A stretch of 64,000 bases of DNA from Prosopocoilus inquinatus (taxonomy: Eukaryota; Arthropoda; Insecta; Coleoptera; Lucanidae), in contig CM069880.1 of NCBI GenBank assembly GCA_036172665.1, positions 4,342,501 to 4,406,500 of the forward strand, given 5' to 3'. The notes beneath the pieces were generated by a model, which worked only from the letters and a program-made list of their open reading frames with translations, did not search any database and was not told where the DNA came from. Positions within the stretch are counted from its first letter, which is position 1, and each line of letters begins with the position of its first letter. The position numbers were made by a program, and so were the translations under genes. Shown here one piece after another: positions 10,101-24,611 of the stretch.

Positions 10101-12131
10101 GACGTTACGATGGACTCCAGTAACTCTGATGTGAGATACGAAGTTCTCGGACGCAGCGGAAGCTGGAAATAGTTTTGAACGAAATAACACGTATTAGCGT
10201 TGTTCCTGTGATGTATCTAATCGATCCTTACTTATCTAATATGTTATTTGACGTTTCAACGGACTCCAGTAACTCTGATGTGAGATACGAAGTTCTCGCA
10301 CTCAGCAGAAGCTGGAAATAGTTTTGAACGAAACAACACGTATTAGCATTGTTCCTGTGATGTATCTAATCGATCCTTACTTATCTATCATCTTATTTGA
10401 CGTTACGATGGACTCCAATAACTCTGATGTGAGATACGAAGTTTTCGGACGCAGCGGAAGCTGGAAATAGTTTTGAACGAAATAACACGTATAAGCGTTG
10501 TTCCTGTGATGTATCTAATCGATCCTTACTTATCTAATATGTTAATTGACGTTTCAACGGACTCCAGTAACTCTGATGTGAGATACGAATTTCTCGCACT
10601 CAGCAGAAGCTGGAAATAGTTTTGAACGAAGCAACATGTATTAGCGTTATTCCTGTGATGTATCTAATCGATCCTTACGTATCTATCATGTTATTTGACG
10701 TTACGATGGACTCCAGTAACTCTGACGTGAGATACGAAGTTTTCGGACGCAGCGGAAGCTGGAAATAGTTTTGAACGAAATAACACGTATAAGCGTTGTT
10801 CCTGTGATGTATCTAATCGATCCTTACTTATCTAATATGTTAATTGACGTTTCAACGGACTCCAGTAACTCTGATGTGAGATACGAATTTCTCGCACTCA
10901 GCAGAAGCTGGAAATAGTTTTGAACGAAACAACACGTATTAGCATTGTTCCTGTGATATATCTAATCGATCCTTACTTATCTAATATGTTATTTGACGTT
11001 TCAACGGACTCCAGTAACTCTGATGTGAGATACGAAGTTCTCGCACTCAGCAGAAGCTGGAAATAGTTTTGAACGAAACAACACGTATTAGCATTGTTCC
11101 TGTGATGTATCTAATCGATCCTTACTTATCTATCATGTTATTTGACGTTACGATGGACTCCAATAACTCTGATGTGAGACACAAAGTTTTCGGACGCAGC
11201 GGAAGCTGGAAATAGTTTTGAACGAAGCAACATGTATTAGCGTTATTCCTGTGATGTATCTAATCTATCCTTACTTATCTGTCATGTTATTTGACGTTAC
11301 GATGGACTCCAGTAACTCTGATTTGAGATACGAAGTTCTCGCACTCAGCAGAAGCTGGAAATAGTTTTGAACGAAACAACACGTATTAGCGTTGTTCCTG
11401 TGATGTATCTAATCGATCCTTACGTATCTATCATGTTATTTGACGTTACGATGGACTCCAGTAACTCTGATGTGAGATACGAAGTTTTCGGACGCAGCGG
11501 AAGCTGGAAATAGTTTTGAACGAAACAACACGTATTAGCATTGTTCCTGTGATGTATCTAATCGATCCTTACTTATCCAATATGTTATTTGACGTTTCAA
11601 CGGACTCCAGTAACTCTGATGTGAGATACGAATTTCTCGCACTCAGCAGAAGCTGGAAATAGTTTTGAACGAAACAACACGTATTAGCTTTGTTCCTGTG
11701 ATGTATCTAATCGATCCTTACTTATCTATCATGTTATTTAAAGTTACGATGGACTCCAGTAACTCTGATGTGAGATACGAAGTTCTCGGACGCAGCGGAA
11801 GCTGGAAATAGTTTTGAACGAAATAACACCTATTAGCGTTGTTCCTGTGATGTATCTAATCGATCCTTACTTATCTAACATGTTGTTTGACGTTTCAACG
11901 GACTCCAGTAACTCTGATGTGAGATACGAAGTTCTCGCACTCAGCAGAAGCTGGAAATAGTTTTGAACGAAACAACACGTATTAGCATTGTTCCTGTGAT
12001 GTATCTAATCGATCCTTACTTATCTATCATGTTATTTGACGTTACGATGGACTCCAGTAACTCTGATGTGAGATACGAAGTTTTCGGACGCAGCGGAATC
12101 TGGAAATAGTTTTGAACGAAATAACACGTAT
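7152..12131 (+). repeat. Block A, re-arranged copy
   Basis: This follows 299-5,427 monomer by monomer, but the offset steps from 6,853 to 6,854, then 6,556 and finally 6,705 bp. The steps are the one-base deletion absent here, loss of two monomers near 8,250, and gain of one monomer near 9,600 (the copy with GTATGAAATCG). Scattered substitutions also separate it, for example AATAACACG for AATATCACG near 8,845 and GTGAGATACG in place of GTGTGATACG near 11,920. It is clearly older than the near-identical pair at 1 and 12,367. Confidence 0.85.
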
Positions 12132-12366
12132 TTGCGTTGTTCCTGTGATGTATCTAATCGATCCTTACTTATCTATCATGTTATTTGACGTTACGATGGA
12201 CTCCAGTAACTCTGATGTGAGATACGAAGTCTTCGGACGCAGCGAAAGCTGGAAATAGTTTTCAACGAAACAACACGTATTAGCGTTGTTCCTGTGATGT
12301 ATCTAATCGATCCTTACTTATCTAATATGTTATTTGACGTTTCAACGGACTCCAGTAACTCTGATG
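12132..12366 (+). repeat. Linker monomers preceding the second block A copy
   Basis: These contain the rare tags GAAGTCTTCGG, GCAGCGAAAGC and AGTTTTCAACG. The same linker, in the same position upstream of a block start, is found near 18,190 and 24,890, so it is part of the larger repeating units. Confidence 0.8.
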
Positions 12367-15300
12367 TGAGATACGAAGTTCTCGCACTCAGCAGAAGCTG
12401 GAAATAGTTTTGAACGAAACAACACGTATTAGCATTGTTCCTGTGATGTATCTAATCGATCCTTACTTATCTATCATGTTATTTGACGTTACGATGGACT
12501 CCAGTAACTCTGATGTGAGATACGAAGTTTTCGGACGCAGCGGAATCTGGAAATAGTTTTGAACGAAATAACACGTATTTGCGTTGTTCCTGTGATGTAT
12601 CTAATCGATCCTTACTTATCTAATATGTTAATTGACGTTTCAACGGACTCCAGTAACTCTGATGTGAGATACGAATTTCTCGCACTCAGCAGAAGCTGGA
12701 AATAGTTTTGAACGAAACAACACGTATTAGCATTGTTCCTGTGATATATCTAATCGATCCTTACTTATCTAATATGTTATTTGACGTTTCAACGGACTCC
12801 AGTAACTCTGATGTGAGATACGAAGTTCTCGCACTCAGCAGAAGCTGGAAACAGTTTTGAACGAAACAACACGTATTAGCTTTGTTCCTGTGATGTATCT
12901 AATCGATTGTTACTTATCTATCATGTTATTTGACGTTACGATGGACCCCAGTAACTCTGATGTGAGATACGAAGTTTTCGGACGCAGCGGAAGCTGGAAA
13001 TAGTTTTGAACGAAATAACACGTATTAGCTTGTTCCTGTGATGTATCTAATCGATCCTTACTTATTTAATATGTTAATTGACGTTCCAGCGGACTCCAGT
13101 AACTCTTATGTGAGATACGATGTTCTCGCACTCAGCAGAAACTGGAAATAGTTTTGAACGAAACAACACGTATTAGCGTTGTTCCTGTGATGTATCTAAT
13201 AGATCCTTACTTATCTAATATGTTATTTGACGATTCAACTAACTCCAGTAACTCTGATGTGAGATACGAAGTTTTCGGACGCAGCGGAAGCTGGAAATAG
13301 TTTCGAACGAAATAACACGTATTAGCGTTGTTCCTGTAATGTATCTAATCGATCCTTACTTATCCAATATGTTAATTGACGTTCCAACGGACTCCAGTAA
13401 CTCAGATGTGAGATACGAAGTTCTCGCACTCAGCAGAAGCTGGAAATAGTTTTGAAAGAAACAACACGTATTAGCATTGTTCCTGTGATGTATCTAATCG
13501 ATCCTTACTTATCTATCATGTTATTTGACGTTACGATGGACTCCAGTAACTCTGATGTGAGATACGAAGTTTTGGGACGCAGCGGAAGCTGGAAAGAGCT
13601 TTGAACGAAATAACACGTATTAGCGTTGTTCCTGTGATGTATCTAATCGATCCTTACTTATCTAATATGTTGTTTGAGGTTTCAACGGACTCCAGTAACT
13701 CTGATGTGAGATACGAAGTTCTCGCACTCAGCAGAAGCTGGAAATAGTTTTGAACGAAACAACACGTATTAGCATTGTTCCTGTGACGTATCCAATCGAT
13801 CCTTACTTATCTATCATGTTATTTGACTTTACGATGTACTCCAGTAACTCTGATGTGAGATACGAAGTTTTCGGACGCAGCGTAAGCTGGAAATAGTTTT
13901 GAACGAAATAACACGTATTAGCGTTGTTCCTGTGATGTACCTAATCGATCCTTACTTATCTAATATGTTGTTTGAGGTTTCAACGGACTCCAGTAACTCT
14001 GATGTGAGATACGAAGTTCTCGCACTCAGCAGAAGCTGGAAATAGTTTTGAACGAAACAACACGTATTAGCATTGTTCCTGTGACGTATCCAATCGATCC
14101 TTACTTATCTATCATGTTATTTGACTTTACGATGGACTCCAGTAACTCTGATGTGAGATACGAAGTTTTCGGACGCAGCGTAAGCTGGAAATAGTTTTGA
14201 ACGAAATAACACGTATTAGCGTTGTTCCTGTGATGTATCTAATCGATCCTTACTTATCTAATATGTTAATTGAACTTTCAACGGACTCCAGTAACTCTGA
14301 TGTGAGATACGAAGTTCTCGAACTCAGCAGAAGCTGGAAATAGTTTTGAACGAAACAACACGTATTAGCATTGTTCCTGTGATGTATCTAATCGATCCTT
14401 ACTTATCTAATATGTTATTTGACGTTTCAAAGGACTCCAGTAACTCTGATGTGGGATACGAAGTTCTCGCACTCAGCAGAAGCTGGAAATAGTTTTGAAC
14501 GAAACAACACGTATTAGCATTGTTCCTGTGATGTATCTAATCGATCCTTACTTATCTATCATGTTATTTGACTTTACGATGGACTCCAGTAACTCTGATG
14601 TGAGATACGAAGTTTTCGGACGCAGTGGAAGCTGGAAATAGTTTTGAACGAAATATCACGTATTAGCGTTGTTCCTGTGATGTATCTAATCGATCCTTAC
14701 TTATCCAATATGTTATTTGACGTTTCAACGGACTCCAGTAACTCTGATGTGAGATACGAAGTTCTCGCACTCAGCAGAAGCTGGAAATAGTTTTGAACGA
14801 AACAACACGTATTAGCTTTGTTCCTGTGATGTATCTAATCGATCCTTACTTATCTGTCATGTTATTTGACGTTACGATGGACTCCAGTAACTCTGATTTG
14901 AGATACGAAGTTCTCGCACTCAGCAGAAGCTGGAAATAGTTTTGAACGAAACAACACGTATTAGCGTTGTTCCTGTGATGTATCTAATTGATCCTTACGT
15001 ATCTATCATGTTATTTGACGTTACGATGGACTCCAGTATCTCTGACGTGAGATACGAAGTTTTCGGACGCAGCGGAAGCTGGAAATAGTTTTGAACGAAA
15101 TAACACGTATAAGCGTTGTCCCTGTGATGTATCTAATCGATCCTTACTTATCTAATATGTTATTTGACGTTTCAACGGACTCCAGTAACTCTTATGTGAG
15201 ATACGAAGTTCTCGCACTCAGCAGAAGCTGGAAATAGTTTTGAACGACACAACACGTATTAGCGTTATTCCTGTGATGTATCTAATCGATCCTTACTTAT

Positions 15301-17793
15301 CTATTACGTTATTTGACGTTACGATGGACTCCAGTAACTCTGATGTGATATACGAAGTTTTCGGACGCACCGGAAGCTGGAAATAGTTTTGAAGGAAATA
15401 ACACGTATTATCGTTGTTTCTGTGATGTATCTAATCGATCCTTACTTATCTAATATGTTGTTTGATGTTTCAACGGACTCCAGTAACTCTGATGTGAGAT
15501 ACGAAGTTCTAGCACTCAGCAGAAGCTGGAAATAGTTTTGAACGAAACAACACGTATTAGCATTGTTCCTGTGATGTATCTAATCGATCCTTACTTATCT
15601 AATATGTTATTTGACGTTTCAACGGACTCCAGTAACTCTGATGTGAGATACGAAGTTCTCGCACTCAGCAGAATCTGGAAATAGTTTTGAACGAAACAAC
15701 ACGTATTGGCATTGTTCCTGTGATGTATCTAATCGATCCTTACTTATCTATCATGTTATTTGACGTTACGATGGACTCCAGTAACTCTGATGTGAGATAC
15801 GAAGTTCTCGGACGCAGCGGAAGCTGGAAATAGTTTTGAACGAAATAACACGTATTAGCGTTGTTCCTGTGATGTATCTAATCGATCCTTACTTATCTAA
15901 TATGTTATTTGACGTTTCAACGGACTCCAGTAACTCTGATGTGAGATACGAAGTTCTCGCACTCAGCAGAAGCTGGAAATAGTTTTGAACGAAACAACAC
16001 GTATTAGCATTGTTCCTGTGATGTATCTAATCGATCCTTACTTATCTATCATCTTATTTGACGTTACGATGGACTCCAATAACTCTGATGTGAGATACGA
16101 AGTTTTCGGACGCAGCGGAAGCTGGAAATAGTTTTGAACGAAATAACACGTATAAGCGTTGTTCCTGTGATGTATCTAATCGATCCTTACTTATCTAATA
16201 TGTTAATTGACGTTTCAACGGACTCCAGTAACTCTGATGTGAGATACGAATTTCTCGCACTCAGCAGAAGCTGGAAATAGTTTTGAACGAAGCAACATGT
16301 ATTAGCGTTATTCCTGTGATGTATCTAATCGATCCTTACGTATCTATCATGTTATTTGACGTTACGATGGACTCCAGTAACTCTGACGTGAGATACGAAG
16401 TTTTCGGACGCAGCGGAAGCTGGAAATAGTTTTGAACGAAATAACACGTATAAGCGTTGTTCCTGTGATGTATCTAATCGATCCTTACTTATCTAATATG
16501 TTAATTGACGTTTCAACGGACTCCAGTAACTCTGATGTGAGATACGAATTTCTCGCACTCAGCAGAAGCTGGAAATAGTTTTGAACGAAACAACACGTAT
16601 TAGCATTGTTCCTGTGATATATCTAATCGATCCTTACTTATCTAATATGTTATTTGACGTTTCAACGGACTCCAGTAACTCTGATGTGAGATACGAAGTT
16701 CTCGCACTCAGCAGAAGCTGGAAATAGTTTTGAACGAAACAACACGTATTAGCATTGTTCCTGTGATGTATCTAATCGATCCTTACTTATCTATCATGTT
16801 ATTTGACGTTACGATGGACTCCAATAACTCTGATGTGAGACACAAAGTTTTCGGACGCAGCGGAAGCTGGAAATAGTTTTGAACGAAGCAACATGTATTA
16901 GCGTTATTCCTGTGATGTATCTAATCTATCCTTACTTATCTGTCATGTTATTTGACGTTACGATGGACTCCAGTAACTCTGATTTGAGATACGAAGTTCT
17001 CGCACTCAGCAGAAGCTGGAAATAGTTTTGAACGAAACAACACGTATTAGCGTTGTTCCTGTGATGTATCTAATCGATCCTTACGTATCTATCATGTTAT
17101 TTGACGTTACGATGGACTCCAGTAACTCTGATGTGAGATACGAAGTTTTCGGACGCAGCGGAAGCTGGAAATAGTTTTGAACGAAACAACACGTATTAGC
17201 ATTGTTCCTGTGATGTATCTAATCGATCCTTACTTATCCAATATGTTATTTGACGTTTCAACGGACTCCAGTAACTCTGATGTGAGATACGAATTTCTCG
17301 CACTCAGCAGAAGCTGGAAATAGTTTTGAACGAAACAACACGTATTAGCTTTGTTCCTGTGATGTATCTAATCGATCCTTACTTATCTATCATGTTATTT
17401 AACGTTACGATGGACTCCAGTAACTCTGATGTGAGATACGAAGTTCTCGGACGCAGCGGAAGCTGGAAATAGTTTTGAACGAAATAACACCTATTAGCGT
17501 TGTTCCTGTGATGTATCTAATCGATCCTTACTTATCTAACATGTTGTTTGACGTTTCAACGGACTCCAGTAACTCTGATGTGTGATACGAAGTTCTCGCA
17601 CTCAGCAGAAGCTGGAAATAGTTTTGAACGAAACAACACGTATTAGCATTGTTCCTGTGATGTATCTAATCGATCCTTACTTATCTATCATGTTATTTGA
17701 CGTTACGATGGACTCCAGTAACTCTGATGTGAGATACGAAGTTTTCGGACGCAGCGGAATCTGGAAATAGTTTTGAACGAAATAACACGTATT
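12367..17793 (+). repeat. Long block A, second near-identical copy
   Basis: It matches 1-5,427 at offset 12,366, including the one-base deletion at 13,027-13,032, the doubled 298-bp pair near 13,640-14,180 and the GTGTGATACG variant at 17,580. I saw no differences at the landmarks compared. Its tail from 17,161 is also the head of the 6,705-bp unit that follows, so the units overlap rather than abut cleanly. Confidence 0.9.
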
Positions 17794-20700
17794 TGCGTTG
17801 TTCCTGTGATGTATCTAATCGATCCTTACTTATCTAATATGCTATTTGACGTTTCAACGGACTCCAGTAACTCTGATGTGAGATACGAAGTTCTCGCACT
17901 CAGCAGTAGCTGGAAATAGTTTTGAACGAAACAACACCTATTAGCATTGTTCCTGTGATGTATCTAATCGATCCTTACTTATCTATCATGTTATTTGACG
18001 TTACGATGGACTCCAGAAACTCCGATGTGATATACGAAGTTTTCGGACGCAGCGGAAGCTGGAAATAGTTTTGAACGAAACAACACGTATTAGCATTGTT
18101 CCTGTGATGTATCTAATCGATCCTTACTTATCTATCATGTTATTTGACGTTACGATGGACTCCAGTAACTCTGATGTGAGATACGAAGTCTTCGGACGCA
18201 GCGAAAGCTGGAAATAGTTTTCAACGAAACAACACGTATTAGCGTTGTTCCTGTGATGTATCTAATCGATCCTTACTTATCTAATATGTTATTTGACGTT
18301 TCAACGGACTCCAGTAACTCTGATGTGAGATACGAAGTTCTCGCACTCAGCAGAAGCTGGAAATAGTTTTGAACGAAACAACACGTATTAGCATTGTTCC
18401 TGTGATGTATCTAATCGATCCTTACTTATCTATCATGTTATTTGACGTTACGATGGACTCCAGTAACTCTGATGTGAGATACGAAGTTTTCGGACGCAGC
18501 GGAATCTGGAAATAGTTTTGAACGAAATAACACGTATTTGCGTTGTTCCTGTGATGTATCTAATCGATCCTTACTTATCTAATATGTTAATTGACGTTTC
18601 AACGGACTCCAGTAACTCTGATGTGAGATACGAATTTCTCGCACTCAGCAGAAGCTGGAAATAGTTTTGAACGAAACAACACGTATTAGCATTGTTCCTG
18701 TGATATATCTAATCGATCCTTACTTATCTAATATGTTATTTGACGTTTCAACGGACTCCAGTAACTCTGATGTGAGATACGAAGTTCTCGCACTCAGCAG
18801 AAGCTGGAAACAGTTTTGAACGAAACAACACGTATTAGCTTTGTTCCTGTGATGTATCTAATCGATTGTTACTTATCTATCATGTTATTTGACGTTACGA
18901 TGGACCCCAGTAACTCTGATGTGAGATACGAAGTTTTCGGACGCAGCGGAAGCTGGAAATAGTTTTGAACGAAATAACACGTATTAGCGTTGTTCCTGTG
19001 ATGTATCTAATCGATCCTTACTTATTTAATATGTTAATTGACGTTCCAGCGGACTCCAGTAACTCTTATGTGAGATACGAAGTTCTCGCACTCAGCAGAA
19101 ACTGGAAATAGTTTTGAACGAAACAACACGTATTAGCGTTGTTCCTGTGATGTATCTAATAGATCCTTACTTATCTAATATGTTATTTGACGATTCAACT
19201 AACTCCAGTAACTCTGATGTGAGATACGAAGTTTTCGGACGCAGCGGAAGCTGGAAATAGTTTCGAACGAAATAACACGTATTAGCGTTGTTCCTGTAAT
19301 GTATCTAATCGATCCTTACTTATCCAATATGTTAATTGACGTTCCAACGGACTCCAGTAACTCAGATGTGAGATACGAAGTTCTCGCACTCAGCAGAAGC
19401 TGGAAATAGTTTTGAAAGAAACAACACGTATTAGCATTGTTCCTGTGATGTATCTAATCGATCCTTACTTATCTATCATGTTATTTGACGTTACGATGGA
19501 CTCCAGTAACTCTGATGTGAGATACGAAGTTTTGGGACGCAGCGGAAGCTGGAAAGAGCTTTGAACGAAATAACACGTATTAGCGTTGTTCCTGTGATGT
19601 ATCTAATCGATCCTTACTTATCTAATATGTTGTTTGAGGTTTCAACGGACTCCAGTAACTCTGATGTGAGATACGAAGTTCTCGCACTCAGCAGAAGCTG
19701 GAAATAGTTTTGAACGAAACAACACGTATTAGCATTGCTCCTGTGACGTATCCAATCGATCCTTACTTATCTATCATGTTATTTGACTTTACGATGGACT
19801 CCAGTAACTCTGATGTGAGATACGAAGTTTTCGGACGCAGCGTAAGCTGGAAATAGTTTTGAACGAAATAACACGTATTAGCGTTGTTCCTGTGATGTAT
19901 CTAATCGATCCTTACTTATCTAATATGTTAATTGAACTTTCAACGGACTCCAGTAACTCTGATGTGAGATACGAAGTTCTCGAACTCAGCAGAAGCTGGA
20001 AATAGTTTTGAACGAAACAACACGTATTAGCATTGTTCCTGTGATGTATCTAATCGATCCTTACTTATCTAATATGTTATTTGACGTTTCAAAGGACTCC
20101 AGTAACTCTGATGTGGGATACGAAGTTCTCGCACTCAGCAGAAGCTGGAAATAGTTTTGAACGAAACAACACCTATTAGCATTGTTCCTGTGATGTATCT
20201 AATCGATCCTTACTTATCCAATATGTTATTTGACGTTTCAACGGACTCCAGTAACTCTGATGTGAGATACGAAGTTCTCGCACTCAGCAGAAGCTGGAAA
20301 TAGTTTTGAACGAAACAACACGTATTAGCATTGTTCCTGTGATGTATCTAATCGATCCTTACTTATCTATCATGTTATTTGACGTTACGATATACTCCAG
20401 TAACTCTGATGTGAGATACGAAGTTTTCGGACGCAGCGGAATCTGGAAATAGTTTTGAACGAAATAACACGTATTTGCGTTGTTCCTGTGATGTATCTAA
20501 TCGATCCTTACTTATCTAATATGCTATTTGACGTTTCAACGGACTCCAGTAACTCTGATGTGAGATACGAAGTTCTCGCACTCAGCAGAAGCTGGAAATA
20601 GTTTTGAACGAAACAACACCTATTAGCATTGTTCCTGTGATGTATCTAATCGATCCTTACTTATCTATCATGTTATTTGACCTTACGATGGACTCCAGAA

Positions 20701-23700
20701 ACTCCGATGTGAGATACGAAGTTTTCGGACGCAGCGGAAGCTGGAAATAGTTTCGAACGAAATAACACGTATTAGCGTTGTTCCTGTAATGTATCTAATC
20801 GATCCTTACTTATCCAATATGTTAATTGACGTTCCAACGGACTCCAGTAACTCAGATGTGAGATACGAAGTTCTCGCACTTAGCAGAAGCTGGAAATAGT
20901 TTTGAACGAAACAACACGTATTAGCATTGTTCCTGTGATGTATCTAATCGGTCCTTACTTATCTATCATGTTATTTGACGTTACGATGGACTCCAGTAAC
21001 TCTGATGTGAGATACGAAGTTTTGGGACGCAGCGGAAGCTGGAAGGAGCTTTGAACGAAATAACACGTATTAGCGTTGTTCCTGTGATGTATCTAATCGA
21101 TCCTTACTTATCTAATATGTTGTTTGAGGTTTCAACGGACTCCAGTAACTCTGATGTGAGATACGAAGTTCTCGCACTCAGCAGAAGCTGGAAATAGTTT
21201 TGAACGAAACAACACGTATTAGCATTGTTCCTGTGAGGTATCCAATCGATCCTTACTTATCTATCATGTTATTTGACTTTACGATGGACTCCAGTAACTC
21301 TGATGTGAGATACGAAGTTTTCGGACGCAGCGTAAGCTGGAAATAGTTTTGAACGAAATAACACGTATTAGCGTTGTTCCTGTGATGTATCTAATCGATC
21401 CTTACTTATCTAATATGTTAATTGAACTTTCAACGGACTCCAGTAACTCTGATGTGAGATACGAAGTTCTCGAACTCAGCAGAAGCTGGAAATAGTTTTG
21501 AACGAAACAACACGTATTAGCAATGTTCCTGTGATGTATCTAATCGATCCTTACTTATCTAATATGTTATTTGACGTTTCAAAGGACTCCAGTAACTCTG
21601 ATGTGGGATACGAAGTTCTCGCACTCAGCAGAAGCTGGAAATAGTTTTGAACGAAACAACACGTATTAGCATTGTTCCTGTGATGTATCTAATCGATCCT
21701 TACTTATCTATCATGTTATTTGACTTTACGATGGACTCCAGTAACTCTGATGTGAGATACGAAGTTTTCGGACGCAGTGGAAGCTGGAAATAGTTTTGAA
21801 CGAAATAACACGTATTAGCGTTGTTCCTGTGATGTATCTAATCGATCCTTACTTATCCAATATGTTATTTGACGTTTCAACGGACTAAAGTAACTCCGAT
21901 GTGAGATACGAAGTTCTCGCACTCAGCAGAAGCTGGAAATAGTTTTGAACGAAACAACACGTATTAGCTTTGTTCCTGTGATGTATCTAATCGATCCTTA
22001 CTTATCTGTCATGTTATTTGACGTTACGATGGACTCCAGTAACTCTGATTTGAGATACGAAGTTCTCGCACTCAGCAGAAGCTGGAAATAGTTTTGAACG
22101 AAACAACACGTATTAGCGTTGTTCCTGTGATGTATCTAATCGATCCTTACTTATCTAATATGTTAATTGACGTTTCAACGGACTCCAGTAACTCTGATGT
22201 GAGATACGAATTTCTCGCACTCAGCAGAAGCTGGAAATAGTTTTGAACGAAACAACACGTATTAGCATTGTTCCTGTGATATATCTAATCGATCCTTACT
22301 TATCTAATATGTTATTTGACGTTTCAACGGACTCCAGTAACTCTTATGTGAGATACGAAGTTCTCGCACTCAGCAGAAGCTGGAAATAGTTTTGAACGAC
22401 ACAACACGTATTAGCGTTATTCCTGTGATGTATCTAATCGATCCTTACTTATCTATTACGTTATTTGACGTTACGATGGACTCCAGTAACTCTGATGTGA
22501 GATACGAAGTTTTCGGACGCAGCGGAAGCTGGAAATAGTTTTGAACGAAACAACACGTATTAGCGTTATCCCTGTGATGTATGAAATCGATCCTTACTTA
22601 TCTATTACGTTATTTGACGTTACGATGGACTCCAGTAACTCTGATGTGATATACGAAGTTTTCGGACGCACCGGAAGCTGGAAATAGTTTTGAAGGAAAT
22701 AACACGTATTATCGTTGTTTCTGTGATGTATCTAATAGATCCTTACTTATCTAATATGTTGTTTGATGTTTCAACGGACTCCAGTAACTCTGATGTGAGA
22801 TACGAAGTTCTAGCACTCAGCAGAAGCTGGAAATAGTTTTGAACGAAACAACACGTATTAGCATTGTTCCTGTGATGTATCTAATCGATCCTTACTTATC
22901 TAATATGTTATTTGACGTTTCAACGGACTCCAGTAACTCTGATGTGAGATACGAAGTTCTCGCACTCAGCAGAAGCTGGAAATAGTTTTGAACGAAACAA
23001 CACCTATTAGCATTGTTCCTGTGATGTATCTAATCGATCCTTACGTATCTATCATGTTATTTGACGTTACGATGGACTCCAGTAACTCTGATGTGAGATA
23101 CGAAGTTTTCGGACGCAGCGGAAGCTGGAAATAGTTTTGAACGAAACAACACGTATTAGCATTGTTCCTGTGATGTATCTAATCGATCCTTACTTATCCA
23201 ATATGTTATTTGACGTTTCAACGGACTCCAGTAACTCTGATGTGAGATACGAATTTCTCGCACTCAGCAGAAGCTGGAAATAGTTTTGAACGAAACAACA
23301 CGTATTAGCTTTGTTCCTGTGATGTATCTAATCGATCCTTACTTATCTATCATGTTATTTAACGTTACGATGGACTCCAGTAACTCTGATGTGAGATACG
23401 AAGTTCTCGGACGCAGCGGAAGCTGGAAATAGTTTTGAACGAAATAACACCTATTAGCGTTGTTCCTGTGATGTATCTAATCGATCCTTACTTATCTAAC
23501 ATGTTGTTTGACGTTTCAACGGACTCCAGTAACTCTGATGTGTGATACGAAGTTCTCGCACTCAGCAGAAGTTGGAAATAGTTTTGAACGAAACAACACG
23601 TATTAGCATTGTTCCTGTGATGTATCTAATCGATCCTTACTTATCTATCATGTTATTTGACGTTACGATGGACTCCAGTAACTCTGATGTGAGATACGAA

Positions 23701-23865
23701 GTTTTCGGACGCAGCGGAATCTGGAAATAGTTTTGAACGAAATAACACGTATTTGCGTTGTTCCTGTGATGTATCTAATCGATCCTTACTTATCTAATAT
23801 GCTATTTGACGTTTCAACGGACTCCAGTAACTCTGATGTGAGATACGAAGTTCTCGCACTCAGCA
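17161..23865 (+). repeat. 6,705-bp (45-monomer) higher-order unit, copy 1
   Basis: It aligns with 23,866-30,570 at a constant offset of 6,705 bp. Tags lie at matching places: CGATTGTTAC at 18,863 and 25,568, GCATTGCTCC at 19,733 and 26,438, GGACTAAAG at 21,882 and 28,587. The left match begins at GAAGCTGG (17,161 against 23,866). The unit begins and ends with the same 5-monomer stretch (17,161-17,905 and 23,121-23,865). Its interior is related to block A from the linker onward (offset about 5,959 to the block at 12,367) but is shorter. Confidence 0.9.
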
Positions 23866-24611
23866 GAAGCTGGAAATAGTTTTGAACGAAACAACACGTA
23901 TTAGCATTGTTCCTGTGATGTATCTAATCGATCCTTACTTATCCAATATGTTATTTGACGTTTCAACGGACTCCAGTAACTCTGATGTGAGATACGAATT
24001 TCTCGCACTCAGCAGAAGCTGGAAATAGTTTTGAACGAAACAACACGTATTAGCTTTGTTCCTGTGATGTATCTAATCGATCCTTACTTATCTATCATGT
24101 TATTTAACGTTACGATGGACTCCAGTAACTCTGATGTGAGATACGAAGTTCTCGGACGCAGCGGAAGCTGGAAATAGTTTTGAACGAAATAACACCTATT
24201 AGCGTTGTTCCTGTGATGTATCTAATCGATCCTTACTTATCTAACATGTTGTTTGACGTTTCAACGGACTCCAGTAACTCTGATGTGTGATACGAAGTTC
24301 TCGCACTCAGCAGAAGCTGGAAATAGTTTTGAACGAAACAACACGTATTAGCATTGTTCCTGTGATGTATCTAATCGATCCTTACTTATCTATCATGTTA
24401 TTTGACGTTACGATGGACTCCAGTAACTCTGATGTGAGATACGAAGTTTTCGGACGCAGCGGAATCTGGAAATAGTTTTGAACGAAATAACACGTATTTG
24501 CGTTGTTCCTGTGATGTATCTAATCGATCCTTACTTATCTAATATGCTATTTGACGTTTCAACGGACTCCAGTAACTCTGATGTGAGATACGAAGTTCTC
24601 GCACTCAGCAG
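23121..24611 (+). repeat. Tandem 745-bp (5-monomer) repeat at the unit junction
   Basis: Bases 23,121-23,865 and 23,866-24,611 match at an offset of 745 bp and diverge at GCAGAAGC versus GCAGTAGC. The junction coincides exactly with the boundary between the two 6,705-bp units. The 5-monomer stretch is therefore the shared end of the unit, present at 17,161, 23,121, 23,866, 29,826 and in part at 34,147, and is a good candidate for the pairing site of the unequal exchange that made the duplication. Confidence 0.85.
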
